A stretch of 64,000 nucleotides of DNA from Planomonospora sp. ID82291 (GTDB lineage: Bacteria; Actinomycetota; Actinomycetes; Streptosporangiales; Streptosporangiaceae): assembly GCF_015711645.1 (NCBI RefSeq), contig NZ_JABTEX010000001.1:434001-498000 (forward strand), in the 5' to 3' direction. The first letter of the stretch is position 1, and every line of letters begins with the position of its first letter. The notes below the pieces were generated by a model that did no database searches, was not told where the DNA came from, and saw only the letters and a list, made by a program, of their open reading frames with translations. Position numbers and translations under genes: made by a program. Shown here in pieces: positions 34,680 to 43,531 of the stretch.

Positions 34680-35096
34680 TCATCCCGCCCGGGAACCCGG
34701 GGAACCGGGGTCGACGTAGAGCATCTTCGTCTTCACGAAGCCGCGCATCTCCCCGGCGGTCCAGACGACGGTGCAGACGATCGCCGACCAGCCGAAGGCC
34801 GCCGGCTCGAACGCCGTGGCGCTCTCGAACGTCTTCAGCAGCGCCATGATGACCAGGACCTTCACCGCGTAGGTGGTGACCGCGGCGACCATCATCACGG
34901 CCGGGGAGACCCGGCTGGCGTAGGAGACCGCGACCAGGCCGACCGTGAAGAAGACCGCGACGGTCGCCAGGCCGATCACGGCGCCCAGGACCCCCGCGCC
35001 GCCGGCGAGCAGGGCGGCGGCGCCGATGACCACCGCGCCCACGACCGCGGTGGGTATCGCGGCCCCTTTCAGGACGCGCACGTCATTGGCCTGCAT
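34680..35096 (-). CDS. atpI: ATP synthase protein I
   Basis: A 138-residue membrane protein with four predicted helices (AAIPTAVVGAVVIGAAALL, VLGAVIGLATVAVFFTVGL, MVAAVTTYAVKVLVIMALL and AAFGWSAIVCTVVWTAGEM). Position ahead of the atp genes and the C-terminal AGEMRGFVKTKMLYVDP are those of actinobacterial AtpI. ATG 35096 follows TGGAG by five bases; the GTG at 35102 overlaps that site. Confidence 0.82.
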   Translation of the reverse strand: MQANDVRVLKGAAIPTAVVGAVVIGAAALLAGGAGVLGAVIGLATVAVFFTVGLVAVSYASRVSPAVMMVAAVTTYAVKVLVIMALLKTFESATAFEPAAFGWSAIVCTVVWTAGEMRGFVKTKMLYVDPGSPGSRAG

Positions 35097-35259
35097 CGGC
35101 ACTCCAGATGGCTGTTGTCAAGCGAGCGATTGCTACCTGGCAGGCTCGAGCTGTCGAACGCCTGCTAGTGAAAGCTATCACAAGCTCTTGAAGAGCGCCT
35201 TTACCTGCCGTTTCAAGTAAACGATCTACAGGTTGCCGGTCGGTGCCGGACGGGTCGTC

Positions 35260-36729
35260 TCACGGGCTGGGAAACCCCGCCGCCGAACCGCGGGCGGCGG
35301 GCCGCGACGGCGCCGGCAGGCGGGGGACGGCCGACAGCACCGCCGTGTCGTCGCCCGGACCGGCCGCGGGAGGGACCGCCGGACCGGCCGGAGGCCATGA
35401 AGGCTGCGCCGCGGACGCCGGACCGGCCGGAGGGGCGTCCGCGTCCCCGGGGAAGGCCGCGGAGTGCACCGGCGCGGTCAGGGGCTGCGGGAAGGCCGCG
35501 GGCGCCGGGGGCCACGCCTCCCGCGCGGCGGGCGGAACCGGGACGGCCTGGGCGGTCTGCTCGGCGGACGCCTCGTCCGGGCGGGCGTGGCGCCCGGCGG
35601 CGTGCGCCCCCTTCCCGCCCCCGTTCCGGCGCGAACGCCAGCGCGGCAGCGCCACCAGCACCAGGCCTCCGACGGCCAGCAGCACGGCGAACAGGAACAG
35701 CAGGAGCGGGACGCCGACGACGGACATCGCCACGACCGCGAAGGCGAACAGGACCGTCCAGGCGTACATGATCAGAACGCTGCTGCGGTGCGAGTGGCCG
35801 ATGTCCAGCAGCCGGTGGTGCAGATGGCCCCGGTCGGGGGCGAACGGCGAGAGCCCGTTGGAGGTGCGCCGGATCACCGCCATGATCAGGTCGAGCAGCG
35901 GCAGCACCAGGATCGCGATCGGGATCAGCAGCGGCAGCACGACCGGGAAGTCGTTGATGGCGCTGGAGTCCAGCGGCGTGATCGTGATCATGGTGGAGGC
36001 CAGGACCAGGCCGATCAGCATGGCCCCGGTGTCGCCCATGAAGATCTTCGCGGGGTGGAAGTTGTGCGGCAGGAAGCCCAGGCACACGCCGATGAGCACC
36101 GAGGCGACCGCCGCGGTGACGTTGATGGTGGTGTCCCCGTTGTCGCTGGACAGGACGATGGAGTAAGTCCACGTCGCCATCGCCGCGATGCCGACGATCC
36201 CGGCGGCCAGCCCGTCCAGCCCGTCGACGAAGTTGACCGCGTTGATCATGACCACCACGATCATGATCGTGATCACCGGGCCCAGCGTCGAGTCGAGGAC
36301 GTAGGCTCCGCCCAGGTCGCTGGGGAGCGGCAGCCAGGGCAGGCTCACCCCGAAGGCGACCAGGACGCCCGCCGCCCCGATCTGCCCGGCCAGCTTGATG
36401 AAGGCGTCCATGCCCCACCAGTCGTCCAGGAAGCCCGTCAGCGTGATCAGGCCGCCCGCCAGGATCAGCGCCACGACCACGTTCCCGTCGGCCACCTCCG
36501 CGTCCGCCAGCAGCCCCCCGGCGTACGGCAGGCTCCGGGCGACCAGCAGGCCCGCCACCAGCCCGCCGTACATGGCCAGGCCGCCCAGCCGCGGGGTCGG
36601 GGTGGTGTGCACGTCCCGGTCGCGGACCTCGGGCATCGCGCCGATGCGAATGGCGAAGATCCGGACCCCCGGGACCAGCAGGTAGGTCACCGCGGCCGCC
36701 ACCAACGCCATCAACAGATATTCGCGCAC
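35260..36729 (-). CDS. Undecaprenyl-phosphate GlcNAc-1-phosphate transferase-like (WecA/TagO)
   Basis: Polytopic enzyme of the MraY/WecA superfamily that moves a sugar-1-phosphate from a nucleotide to undecaprenyl phosphate at the membrane. About eleven helices are predicted in the first 380 residues. Active-site motifs are TPTPRLGG, the aspartate pair in LTGFLDDWWGMDA, NAVNFVDGLDGLAAG, MGDTGAMLIG and DRGHLHHRLLD. HLHHR marks the WecA/TagO branch rather than MraY. The last ~100 residues are a Pro/Ala-rich cytoplasmic tail with no known domain. In mycobacteria the counterpart starts arabinogalactan synthesis. The gene lies between glyA and atpI as in Streptomyces. Confidence 0.9.
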   Translation of the reverse strand: MREYLLMALVAAAVTYLLVPGVRIFAIRIGAMPEVRDRDVHTTPTPRLGGLAMYGGLVAGLLVARSLPYAGGLLADAEVADGNVVVALILAGGLITLTGFLDDWWGMDAFIKLAGQIGAAGVLVAFGVSLPWLPLPSDLGGAYVLDSTLGPVITIMIVVVMINAVNFVDGLDGLAAGIVGIAAMATWTYSIVLSSDNGDTTINVTAAVASVLIGVCLGFLPHNFHPAKIFMGDTGAMLIGLVLASTMITITPLDSSAINDFPVVLPLLIPIAILVLPLLDLIMAVIRRTSNGLSPFAPDRGHLHHRLLDIGHSHRSSVLIMYAWTVLFAFAVVAMSVVGVPLLLFLFAVLLAVGGLVLVALPRWRSRRNGGGKGAHAAGRHARPDEASAEQTAQAVPVPPAAREAWPPAPAAFPQPLTAPVHSAAFPGDADAPPAGPASAAQPSWPPAGPAVPPAAGPGDDTAVLSAVPRLPAPSRPAARGSAAGFPSP

Positions 36730-36786
36730 GGACCTAGTTTCGCGGATCGCCCGGCCGTTTGTGACCGGAAAACGGCACAGAGCAAC

Positions 36787-38052
36787 TCATAATTCGCTGG
36801 GATATGCCGGATGTGCGCTCGTCAGCTCGCGGACGCGCGCCCTGACCTCCCCGGCGGCGTCGGGACTGCGGACGGCCTCCGCCACCAGCGAGGCCACCTC
36901 CTTCATCTCCTCGGTCCCCATCCCCTGCGTGGTCACGCAGGGGGTCCCCACCCTGATGCCGGACGTCACGGTGGGCGGCTCGGAGTCGTAGGGGATCGCG
37001 TTCCGGTTCAGCGTGATGCCGGCGTCGGCGCAGCGCTGCTCGGCCACCGCGCCCGAGGCCGCGAACCCGCGCAGGTCGACCAGGGCCAGGTGGCTGTCCG
37101 TGCCCCCGGAGACCGGCCGCATGCCCTCCGCCGCCAGCCCCTCCGCCAGCACCCGCGCGTTCTCCACGACGCGCCGCGCGTAGTCGGCGAACTCCGGCCG
37201 GAGCGCCTCGCCGAAGGCCACCGCCTTGGCCGCCACCGCGTGCATGAGCGGACCGCCCTGGGTGAACGGGAAGACCGCCCGGTCGATCCGCGTCGCCAGC
37301 TCGGCCGTGCACATGATCCCCCCGCCCCGCGGCCCGCGCAGCGCCTTGTGCGTGGTGAAGGTGACCACGTCGGCGTACGGCACCGCGGACGGCAGGGCCC
37401 CTCCCGCCATCAGCCCGACGGTGTGCGCCACGTCGGCGAGCAGCCACGCGCCGGCCTCGTCGGCGATCCCCCGGAAGGCCGCGAAGTCGATCTTCCGGGG
37501 GTAGGCGGTGGCACCGCAGATGATCACCTTCGGCCGGTGCCGCAGGGCCAGCTCCCTGACCTCGTCGTAGTCGATCAGCTCGGTGTCGCGCCGCACGCCG
37601 TACTCCGTGACGTCGAACCACCGCCCGGAGAAGTTGACCTTCGATCCGTGGGTGAGGTGCCCCCCGTGCGGCAGCGCCATCGCCAGCACGGCGTCGCCCG
37701 GCTGGAGCAGCGCCGCGTACGCCGCGAGGTTGGCCGCGCTGCCCGAGTGCGGCTGCACGTTGACGTGGTCGGCCCCGAACAGCCGCCTGGCCCGGTCGAT
37801 CGCGAGCTCCTCGGCCCGGTCGACGACCTCGCACCCGCCGTAGTAGCGCCGTCCGGGGTACCCCTCGGCGTACTTGTTGGTGAGGGTGGAGCCGAGGGCG
37901 GCCAGGACCGCGGGCGAGGCGAGGTTCTCGCTGGCGATCAGCTGGAGGCCGTCGCGCAGCCGCCCCAGCTCGTCGAGGAGGACCTCCGCCATCTCGGGAT
38001 CTCGCCGGAGCAGGAGACCGTAGTCGGGGCCGTAGTAGGGCGCAGAGTTCAT
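36787..38052 (-). CDS. glyA: Serine hydroxymethyltransferase
   Basis: PLP enzyme converting serine and tetrahydrofolate to glycine and methylene-THF, 421 residues. Motifs: [54 protein letters not shown] and the PLP-lysine region [17 protein letters not shown]. The C-terminal [14 protein letters not shown] is typical. ATG 38052 has GGAG eight bases upstream; the longer frame to 38139 is not supported. It is a glyA copy linked to the atp region, a location seen in Streptomyces. Confidence 0.94.
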   Translation of the reverse strand: MNSAPYYGPDYGLLLRRDPEMAEVLLDELGRLRDGLQLIASENLASPAVLAALGSTLTNKYAEGYPGRRYYGGCEVVDRAEELAIDRARRLFGADHVNVQPHSGSAANLAAYAALLQPGDAVLAMALPHGGHLTHGSKVNFSGRWFDVTEYGVRRDTELIDYDEVRELALRHRPKVIICGATAYPRKIDFAAFRGIADEAGAWLLADVAHTVGLMAGGALPSAVPYADVVTFTTHKALRGPRGGGIMCTAELATRIDRAVFPFTQGGPLMHAVAAKAVAFGEALRPEFADYARRVVENARVLAEGLAAEGMRPVSGGTDSHLALVDLRGFAASGAVAEQRCADAGITLNRNAIPYDSEPPTVTSGIRVGTPCVTTQGMGTEEMKEVASLVAEAVRSPDAAGEVRARVRELTSAHPAYPSEL

Positions 38053-38227
38053 CGACTCACTCCGTTCAGCGGCTCGGGCGCTGATGACCGGCGGTTCTCC
38101 TCGTGCAGGCCGCGGCGGCGCGCGCCGCTGCCCGGTCACCGTGCTTCCCCTTCCCGGAGAAGCCCGCCCTGAAGCGTCCTCCCCCGCCTCGACCTGCCCG
38201 AAGGCCGGCGGCGGCCCGTCGGTCCCG

Positions 38228-38608
38228 TCAGGAGAACGCGTGCGGGGCGCCGGTGTCGACCGGGATCCAGCGGGGCGTGTCGGCGGCCTGGTCGCTGATG
38301 GAGGTGAGGATCGCCTGGCGGTACTGGCCGAGGCGGGCCTTCCACTCCGTCAGGTCCTTCACATAGCGCTCCCCCACCGGGGCGTCCCAGACGTCGCGGC
38401 TCCGGCCCATGCGGTGCGCCTTGTCGAGCGAGGCGTCCAGCGTGTCCAGCAGGGGCACGACCTGCCCCCACAGCACGATCAGGCGCTGGTAGTCGGGGTT
38501 GAACTCCCAGGCCGTGGCGGCGCCCGGCACCGGCACGCCGGAGGTCCCCCCTGACGGCGGGGTCTCCCCCGGCTGGAGCGGCTGCGGGGCGGGCGGGTCT
38601 GCGTACAT
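38228..38608 (-). CDS. WXG-like small protein of unknown function
   Basis: A 126-residue protein. A proline-rich N-terminal 35 residues precede two predicted helices joined by [11 protein letters not shown], which resembles the W-x-G turn of ESX/WXG100 substrates. The size and helix-turn-helix shape fit, but the match is too weak for a firm call and no ESX secretion gene is in the window. AAGGAG lies eight bases before its ATG, inside the end of the upstream gene, from which it is 12 bases away, so the two form an operon. Confidence 0.6.
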   Translation of the reverse strand: MYADPPAPQPLQPGETPPSGGTSGVPVPGAATAWEFNPDYQRLIVLWGQVVPLLDTLDASLDKAHRMGRSRDVWDAPVGERYVKDLTEWKARLGQYRQAILTSISDQAADTPRWIPVDTGAPHAFS

Positions 38609-38620
38609 TCCGAGGGCTCC

Positions 38621-40594
38621 TTACACCGACTGTCCGTCCGACGGACCGCCGCCGGGCGGCGGGACGGGCCTGCGCGGATCCTCCGGGCCCACCTCGCCCG
38701 CGGGACCGTCCGGCCCGATCTCCCTGGCCTCCCAGGGCCCTTCGCCCCACGTCTCGCCGTCGGGGACCTGCACTCCGGGCATCTCCAGCGGCTCGATCGT
38801 CCGCGCGTTCTCGGCGAGCGTCCTGATCGCGTCCAGGCTGGGCAGGTCGACCCGGACGGAGACCACGTCGCCGCCGTCGGCCGTCCACCGGGGTGCGCCC
38901 TCCCCGGTCCCTCCCGGGGAGGAGCCACCGGGCGTCCCGGCGTCTCCCGTCCTGCCGGAACCACCCGCCGCGCCCGCGTCTCCGGACGCACCCGCTCCTC
39001 CCGAGCCGCCGGACGCCGCCGAATCTCCCGAGCCGCCGGACGCCGCCGAATCTCCCGAGCCGCCGGACGCACCCGAATCTCCCGAGCCGCCGGACGCACC
39101 CGAATCTCCCGAGCCGCCGGACGCACCCGAATCTCCCGAGCCGCCGGTCGCACCCGAGCCGTCCGGCGCCCCCGCCGCACCCGTCGGCCGCTCGCTCGTC
39201 TCCCCGCCCGTGCCCGGCGGCTGGACGGTCTGCCCCTCGGCGGGTCCGACGGTGTCGAGCAGCGGGACGTCGGGCTTCGCGGAGGGGAGGGGCTCGCCGG
39301 GCTCGACCTGGCCGGGCCGCGTGTCGGCGTGCTGCGAGACCCCCTCGACCGACGGCATGTCCATGGGGGCGATGTCCTCGATGTGCTCCAGCAGCGTCTC
39401 CACCTGCTCGGCCGAGGGCGGATCGAGCGGAATCTGCAGCACCTTCACCCCGTCCACCTCGATGACCTGCGGCTTGAGCGCCCCGTTCCGGTCGATGTCG
39501 TCGGGGTGGTCCTTCTGCCTCGTGTCCGGGACGGTGTCCGATCCGGTGCCGGTGTCCGTACCGGTGCCGGGGTCCGATCCGGTGCCGGTGTCCGTACCGG
39601 TGCCGGTGTCCGATCCGGTGCCGGGGTCCGTACCGGTGCCGGTGTCCGATCCGGTGCCGGGGTCCGGGATGCGGGTCTCAGGCGCACCGCCGTCGTCTCT
39701 GGGCGAACGCTCGTCCCCCTTCGAACCGGCGCCGTCCGGCTTCGCGTCCTGGACGCCGTCCCCGCCCGGCGCACCGGGCGCGGGGTCCCCGTCCCGCGGC
39801 GACCTGTCGTCGCCCTTGGCGTCGGCCTCGGGCTTGAGGTCGGGTGAGGAGTCCGGCTGCGTCCGGGGCGCGTCGCGGGCGGGATCCTCGATCCGGATCG
39901 ACCTGTCACCGCCCGGTGAGCCGCTTTCCTCCCTGGAGCCGTTCCCGCCCGGGGAACCGGTCTCGGGCCCGGTCCCGGCCTCCGTCCGCGGCACCTCCGC
40001 CTTCGGCTGCTCACCCGTCGGGGAACCCTCCGCCCGGGGGTTCCCCTCGGCCTGGGGCACGGCGGGCTTCAGGTCCTCGGCCCTCGGCGTCTGCGGAGCC
40101 GGCGTCTCCGTCCGCGGCGTCCCCGCCCGGGGCTCGTCCTGCTTCGGCGTCTCCGGGGCGGACGTGCCCGTCTTCGGCTCGTCCTGCTTCGGCGTCCCCG
40201 CCCGGGGCTCGTCCTGCTTCGGCGTCTCCGGGGCGGACGTGCCCGTCTTCGGCTCGTCCTGCTTCGGCGTCTCCGGGGCCGGGGTGTCCGCCTTGGGCGC
40301 TTCGCTCCTGGGCGTCCCGGACTCCGGGACGGCGGTCTTCGGACCGGGTGCGGGGGCCGCGTCCTGCTTGACCTTCTTCTCCAGCAGGGCGACACGGGCC
40401 GAGACGTCCCGGACCATCGTGTCGCACTCGTCGGCGACCTGGACCGGACGGTGGGCGGACTGCGAGGACAGGCCGGCCCCACTCATCAGGCGGGTCACCC
40501 GGCTCTCGACCGTCCGCATCTGCTCGGCGGCCCGCTTCACCTCCGCGAGCAGGTCACGGACCAGCGCGGGGTCCATTCCGTCGAACTTGCCCAT
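38621..40594 (-). CDS. Large low-complexity protein, partner of the WXG-like gene
   Basis: A 657-residue protein of unknown function. The first ~95 residues are helical (DPALVRDLLAEVKRAAEQMR, VADECDTMVRDVSARVALLEKK) and resemble a WXG-type helical hairpin. Most of the rest is disordered: KQDEPKTGTSAPETP repeats, a 12-residue GSDTGTGTDPGT repeat and a 9-residue GGSGDSGAS repeat. Two short conserved modules interrupt it, near 375-415 (LQIPLDPPSAEQVETLLEH, IAPMDMPSVEG) and 570-610 (VRVDLPSLDAIRTLAENA, IEPLEMPGVQV). They are clearly related to each other. No signal peptide or membrane helix is seen. It may be a secreted or surface-spanning partner of the downstream protein. Confidence 0.6.
   Translation of the reverse strand: MGKFDGMDPALVRDLLAEVKRAAEQMRTVESRVTRLMSGAGLSSQSAHRPVQVADECDTMVRDVSARVALLEKKVKQDAAPAPGPKTAVPESGTPRSEAPKADTPAPETPKQDEPKTGTSAPETPKQDEPRAGTPKQDEPKTGTSAPETPKQDEPRAGTPRTETPAPQTPRAEDLKPAVPQAEGNPRAEGSPTGEQPKAEVPRTEAGTGPETGSPGGNGSREESGSPGGDRSIRIEDPARDAPRTQPDSSPDLKPEADAKGDDRSPRDGDPAPGAPGGDGVQDAKPDGAGSKGDERSPRDDGGAPETRIPDPGTGSDTGTGTDPGTGSDTGTGTDTGTGSDPGTGTDTGTGSDTVPDTRQKDHPDDIDRNGALKPQVIEVDGVKVLQIPLDPPSAEQVETLLEHIEDIAPMDMPSVEGVSQHADTRPGQVEPGEPLPSAKPDVPLLDTVGPAEGQTVQPPGTGGETSERPTGAAGAPDGSGATGGSGDSGASGGSGDSGASGGSGDSGASGGSGDSAASGGSGDSAASGGSGGAGASGDAGAAGGSGRTGDAGTPGGSSPGGTGEGAPRWTADGGDVVSVRVDLPSLDAIRTLAENARTIEPLEMPGVQVPDGETWGEGPWEAREIGPDGPAGEVGPEDPRRPVPPPGGGPSDGQSV
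38990..39660 (-). repeat. Coding tandem repeats (27-bp and 36-bp units)
   Basis: Within the large low-complexity gene a 27-bp unit is repeated about six times at 38990-39150 (nine residues, GGSGDSGAS-like). A 36-bp unit is repeated a little over three times at about 39537-39663 (twelve residues, GSDTGTGTDPGT-like). Both periods are multiples of three. Confidence 0.85.
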
Positions 40595-40764
40595 GGGCGT
40601 CTCCCGGGGAGTTGGCGGCCGAATTCACGGTACCGGCAGGACGCTCCCGCGTCACGGTGATAATCAGCCGGCATGAATCATGGGCGCGGGCCACCGGCCG
40701 GGCTCATCCGCCCCCGGTGGTGCCGGACGGCGCCGCCCGGCCGTAAGGTGTCGGCAGGTTGCAC

Positions 40765-40782
40765 GGTATCCACGCGCATACC
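40765..40782. promoter_or_regulatory. Imperfect 18-bp palindrome upstream of the LCP gene
   Basis: GGTAT and ATACC arms flank CCACGCGC, with 14 of 18 positions symmetric. A TTGCAC just before it (40760-40765) may be a -35. It lies 33 bp upstream of the LCP start in a 220-bp divergent gap. Confidence 0.3.
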
Positions 40783-40814
40783 GGGATCCACCGGACTCGA
40801 TAGGGGTCAGCTCG

Positions 40815-41825
40815 ATGCGTCGCGCCCGCCGGCTGCTACTGGTCATCGGCGCCGCCGTGGCCCTCATGGGCCTCTGCGGTGCCGGTGCGCTCTACATGTT
40901 CCAGGCGAGCCTCGACGGCGACATCACCCGCCTGCCCGGCGCGCTGCCCACCGACGAGTCCGAACGGCCGCCCCCCGAGCCCGGCGTCGGGGAGAACTGG
41001 CTGCTGGTCGGGACCGACACCCGCTCCGAGGAGACGACGACCGGCGAGGACGCGCGGGCGGAGCTCTGGCGACCGGGCCGGCAGCGCACCGACACGATCA
41101 TGCTGATCCACCTCTCCGAGGGCCGCAACCTCGTCTCCGTGGTCTCCATCCCCCGGGACTCGTGGGTCACCGTCCCGGGGAAGGGCAAGGCGAAGATCAA
41201 CGCAGCCTTCTCCTGGGGCGGGCCCGCCCTGCTGATCAGGACGGTCGAGAAGCTCACCGGCGTCCGGGTCGACCACTACGCCGCGATCGACTTCCAGGGG
41301 TTCGCCGCGGCCGTCGACGCGATCGGCGGGGTCGACGTCGACATCGCCGAGACGGTCCACGACCCCTACCGCAAGATCACCTGGAAGGCCGGAACCCAGC
41401 ACCTCAACGGGGAGAAGGCCCTGCTCTTCGTCCGCCAGCGCGCCAACCTCCCGGGCGGCGACCTCGACCGGATCAAGCGTCAGCAGGCGCTGCTGAGCTC
41501 CGTCGCCGACAAGGTCCTCAGCGCCGAGACGCTCACCAACCCGGTCAAGGTCAACGACCTGCTGCGCGCCCTGACCAAGGCGTTCAGCGTCGACGCCGGG
41601 GTCACCACGGGCATGCTCAGGTCCCGGATCCTCGACCTGGCCGGTCTCGACTCCCTCGACTACGTCACGATGCCGGTGGAGGGCACCGGCACGAGGAGCC
41701 GCCAGAGCGTCGTCCTGCTGGACATGCCCGAGGTCCGCGCGCTCAGCGCGGCGATCAAGGACGACCGCATCGACGACTACGTCCGAGAACACGACAGCGG
41801 CAACGCGGTGGACACGGTGCGCTGA
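40815..41825 (+). CDS. LytR-CpsA-Psr (LCP) family protein
   Basis: A 336-residue membrane-anchored enzyme. LCP proteins transfer lipid-linked glycans to peptidoglycan. One N-terminal transmembrane helix (LLLVIGAAVALMGLCGAGAL) is followed by the extracytoplasmic catalytic domain. Motifs: NWLLVGTDTR, DTIMLIHLS, VVSIPRDSWV, KINAAFSWGGPALL, HYAAIDFQGF, and the pyrophosphate-binding Arg residues in ALLFVRQR and DLDRIKRQQ. The C-terminus is polar. It would act downstream of the WecA/TagO-like enzyme encoded nearby and possibly of the glycosyltransferase island. Confidence 0.92.
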   Translation: MRRARRLLLVIGAAVALMGLCGAGALYMFQASLDGDITRLPGALPTDESERPPPEPGVGENWLLVGTDTRSEETTTGEDARAELWRPGRQRTDTIMLIHLSEGRNLVSVVSIPRDSWVTVPGKGKAKINAAFSWGGPALLIRTVEKLTGVRVDHYAAIDFQGFAAAVDAIGGVDVDIAETVHDPYRKITWKAGTQHLNGEKALLFVRQRANLPGGDLDRIKRQQALLSSVADKVLSAETLTNPVKVNDLLRALTKAFSVDAGVTTGMLRSRILDLAGLDSLDYVTMPVEGTGTRSRQSVVLLDMPEVRALSAAIKDDRIDDYVREHDSGNAVDTVR

Positions 41826-41858
41826 CCGGGCCGTGCCCCGCACGGCCTCCCGGCCCGC

Positions 41859-41950
41859 GAACCGGCCGGACCCAGCCGAACGGACCCGAACCGGCCGGAC
41901 CCGGCCGAACGGACCCGGGCCGAACGGACCCCGAACCGGCCGGACCCGGG
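41859..41950. repeat. Interleaved 15-bp and 13-bp repeats after the LCP gene
   Basis: GAACCGGCCGGACCC occurs at 41859, 41888 and 41933, and GCCGAACGGACCC at about 41875, 41904 and 41919. They occupy the gap between the convergent LCP and Sua5-type genes, where a terminator would be expected. Confidence 0.8.
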
Positions 41951-41970
41951 CCCTCAGGGCACGGCCCCGG

Positions 41971-42636
41971 TCAGACCCCGGAGTCCGGGTCCGCGTCGGT
42001 CGCCACGTAGCCGATCACCTCGCGCAGCTTCTCCACCGGTACGGCCCCGCGGCGCAGCAGCCTGGGCACGGCCGTGGTCAGGTCGAGGATCGTGGAGGGG
42101 ACCGCGTCCGCGCAGGCCCCCCCGTCGAGGTAGACCGAGACCGCGTCGCCGAGCTGCCTTTCGGCCTCTTCGGCCGTGGTCGCGGCGGGGACGCCGGAGC
42201 GGTTGGCGCTGGATACGGCCATCGGACCGGTCTCCTTGAGCAGGTCCAGGGCGACCGCGTGCAGCGGCATCCGGAGCGCGACGGTGCCCTTGGTCTCGCC
42301 CAGGTCCCACGAGAGCGACCGGTTCACCCGGCAGATCAGCGTGAGCGGACCGGGCCAGAAGGAGTCGGCGAGGTCCTGGCCGTAGGGTCCCAGGTTCTCC
42401 ACCAGCGCGTTCGCCGCGCGTACGGTGCCGACGAGGACGGGCACCGGCATGTCCCGGCCGCGCCCCTTGGCCTCCAGCAGGAGGCTCACCGCGGACGGGG
42501 TGAAGGCGTCGGCGCCGATGCCGTAGACGGTGTCGGTCGGGAGCACCACCAGTTCGCCGCGCCGTACGGCCGACGCCGCGTCGGTCAGGCCCGCCTCCCT
42601 CTGCTCGGCGTCGGCGCAGTCGTAGCGTCTGCTCAC
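41971..42636 (-). CDS. L-threonylcarbamoyladenylate synthase (Sua5/YrdC family)
   Basis: Makes threonylcarbamoyl-AMP for t6A modification of tRNA. The 221 residues carry VVLPTDTVYGIGADAF, the KGRGRDMPVPVLV substrate loop (KR..PLP-like), FWPGPLTLI, TVALRMPLH and SSANRSGVPA. GTG 42636 follows AAGGAA by six bases. It is the last gene of the rpmE-prfA-prmC-sua5 run and lies 30 bases after prmC. Confidence 0.93.
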   Translation of the reverse strand: MSRRYDCADAEQREAGLTDAASAVRRGELVVLPTDTVYGIGADAFTPSAVSLLLEAKGRGRDMPVPVLVGTVRAANALVENLGPYGQDLADSFWPGPLTLICRVNRSLSWDLGETKGTVALRMPLHAVALDLLKETGPMAVSSANRSGVPAATTAEEAERQLGDAVSVYLDGGACADAVPSTILDLTTAVPRLLRRGAVPVEKLREVIGYVATDADPDSGV

Positions 42637-42666
42637 GGCGTTCCTTCCTGTCCCCGGCCGGAAACC

Positions 42667-43521
42667 CTATTCCCGGCCGAAACGAGCGGTGACGAAGCGG
42701 TCCCTGCGGGTGAGGTCCTGGCGGCTGCGCACGTCGCGCCAGCCGTTCTCCTCGGAGAAGATCAGATAGACCGGGGTGCCCTGCTCGTCGGCGTGCTCCA
42801 CGGCGACGAACCCGCCCGGCCGGAGCAGCCGCCGCGCGGTCCGCTCCACCGCCCTGACCTCGTCGAGGCCGTCGCGGCCGGAGCCGAACAGCGCGCGGTG
42901 CGGGTCGTAGTCGCGGACCTCGGGATCGCGCGGGACCGCGCCCGGCGGGATGTAGGGCGGGTTGGACACCACCAGGTCCACCTGGCCGTCGAGCTCGGGC
43001 AGCGCGTCGGCGAGGTCCTCGGGGTGCAGGTGCACCCGGCCCTGGCCCTGCTCCAGGATGTTGCGCTTGGCCCACCGGTAGGCGTCCGGGTCGACCTCGA
43101 CCGCGTGCACGGTGGCCAGGGCCACCTCCTGGGCGATCGACAGCGCGATCGCGCCGGAGCCGGTGCCGAGGTCCACCACGACCGGGGCGGCGACGTCCAT
43201 CTCCTGCAGCCGCTCGATGGCCCAGCCCGTCATCACCTCGGTCTCCGGGCGCGGCACGAAGACGCCGGGCCCGACCTCCAGGGACAGGTAGCGGAAGTAC
43301 GCCCGCCCGGTGATGTGCTGGAGCGGTTCGCGGGCCTCGCGCCGGGCGACGCCCTCCCAGAACAGCGCGTCGAAGTCCGCGTCCGCCACGGTGTGCAGCT
43401 CGCTGCGCCGTACGCCGTGGACATAGGCGGCGATCTCCTCGGCGTCGGTGCGCGGCGACGGCACACCTGCCTCGGCGAGCCGGGCGGTGGCGAGGGCGAT
43501 CTCGTCCAGCAGAAAGGTCAT
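42667..43521 (-). CDS. prmC: Release factor glutamine methyltransferase
   Basis: Methylates the GGQ glutamine of release factors. The 284-residue protein has the N-terminal helical domain (LLDEIALATARLAEAGV), the PLQHITG element, SAM-binding VVDLGTGSGAIALSIA and the catalytic NPPY in VVSNPPYIPP. It follows prfA, the gene for its substrate, by ten bases. Confidence 0.95.
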   Translation of the reverse strand: MTFLLDEIALATARLAEAGVPSPRTDAEEIAAYVHGVRRSELHTVADADFDALFWEGVARREAREPLQHITGRAYFRYLSLEVGPGVFVPRPETEVMTGWAIERLQEMDVAAPVVVDLGTGSGAIALSIAQEVALATVHAVEVDPDAYRWAKRNILEQGQGRVHLHPEDLADALPELDGQVDLVVSNPPYIPPGAVPRDPEVRDYDPHRALFGSGRDGLDEVRAVERTARRLLRPGGFVAVEHADEQGTPVYLIFSEENGWRDVRSRQDLTRRDRFVTARFGRE

Positions 43522-43531
43522 GGCGGGGGTT

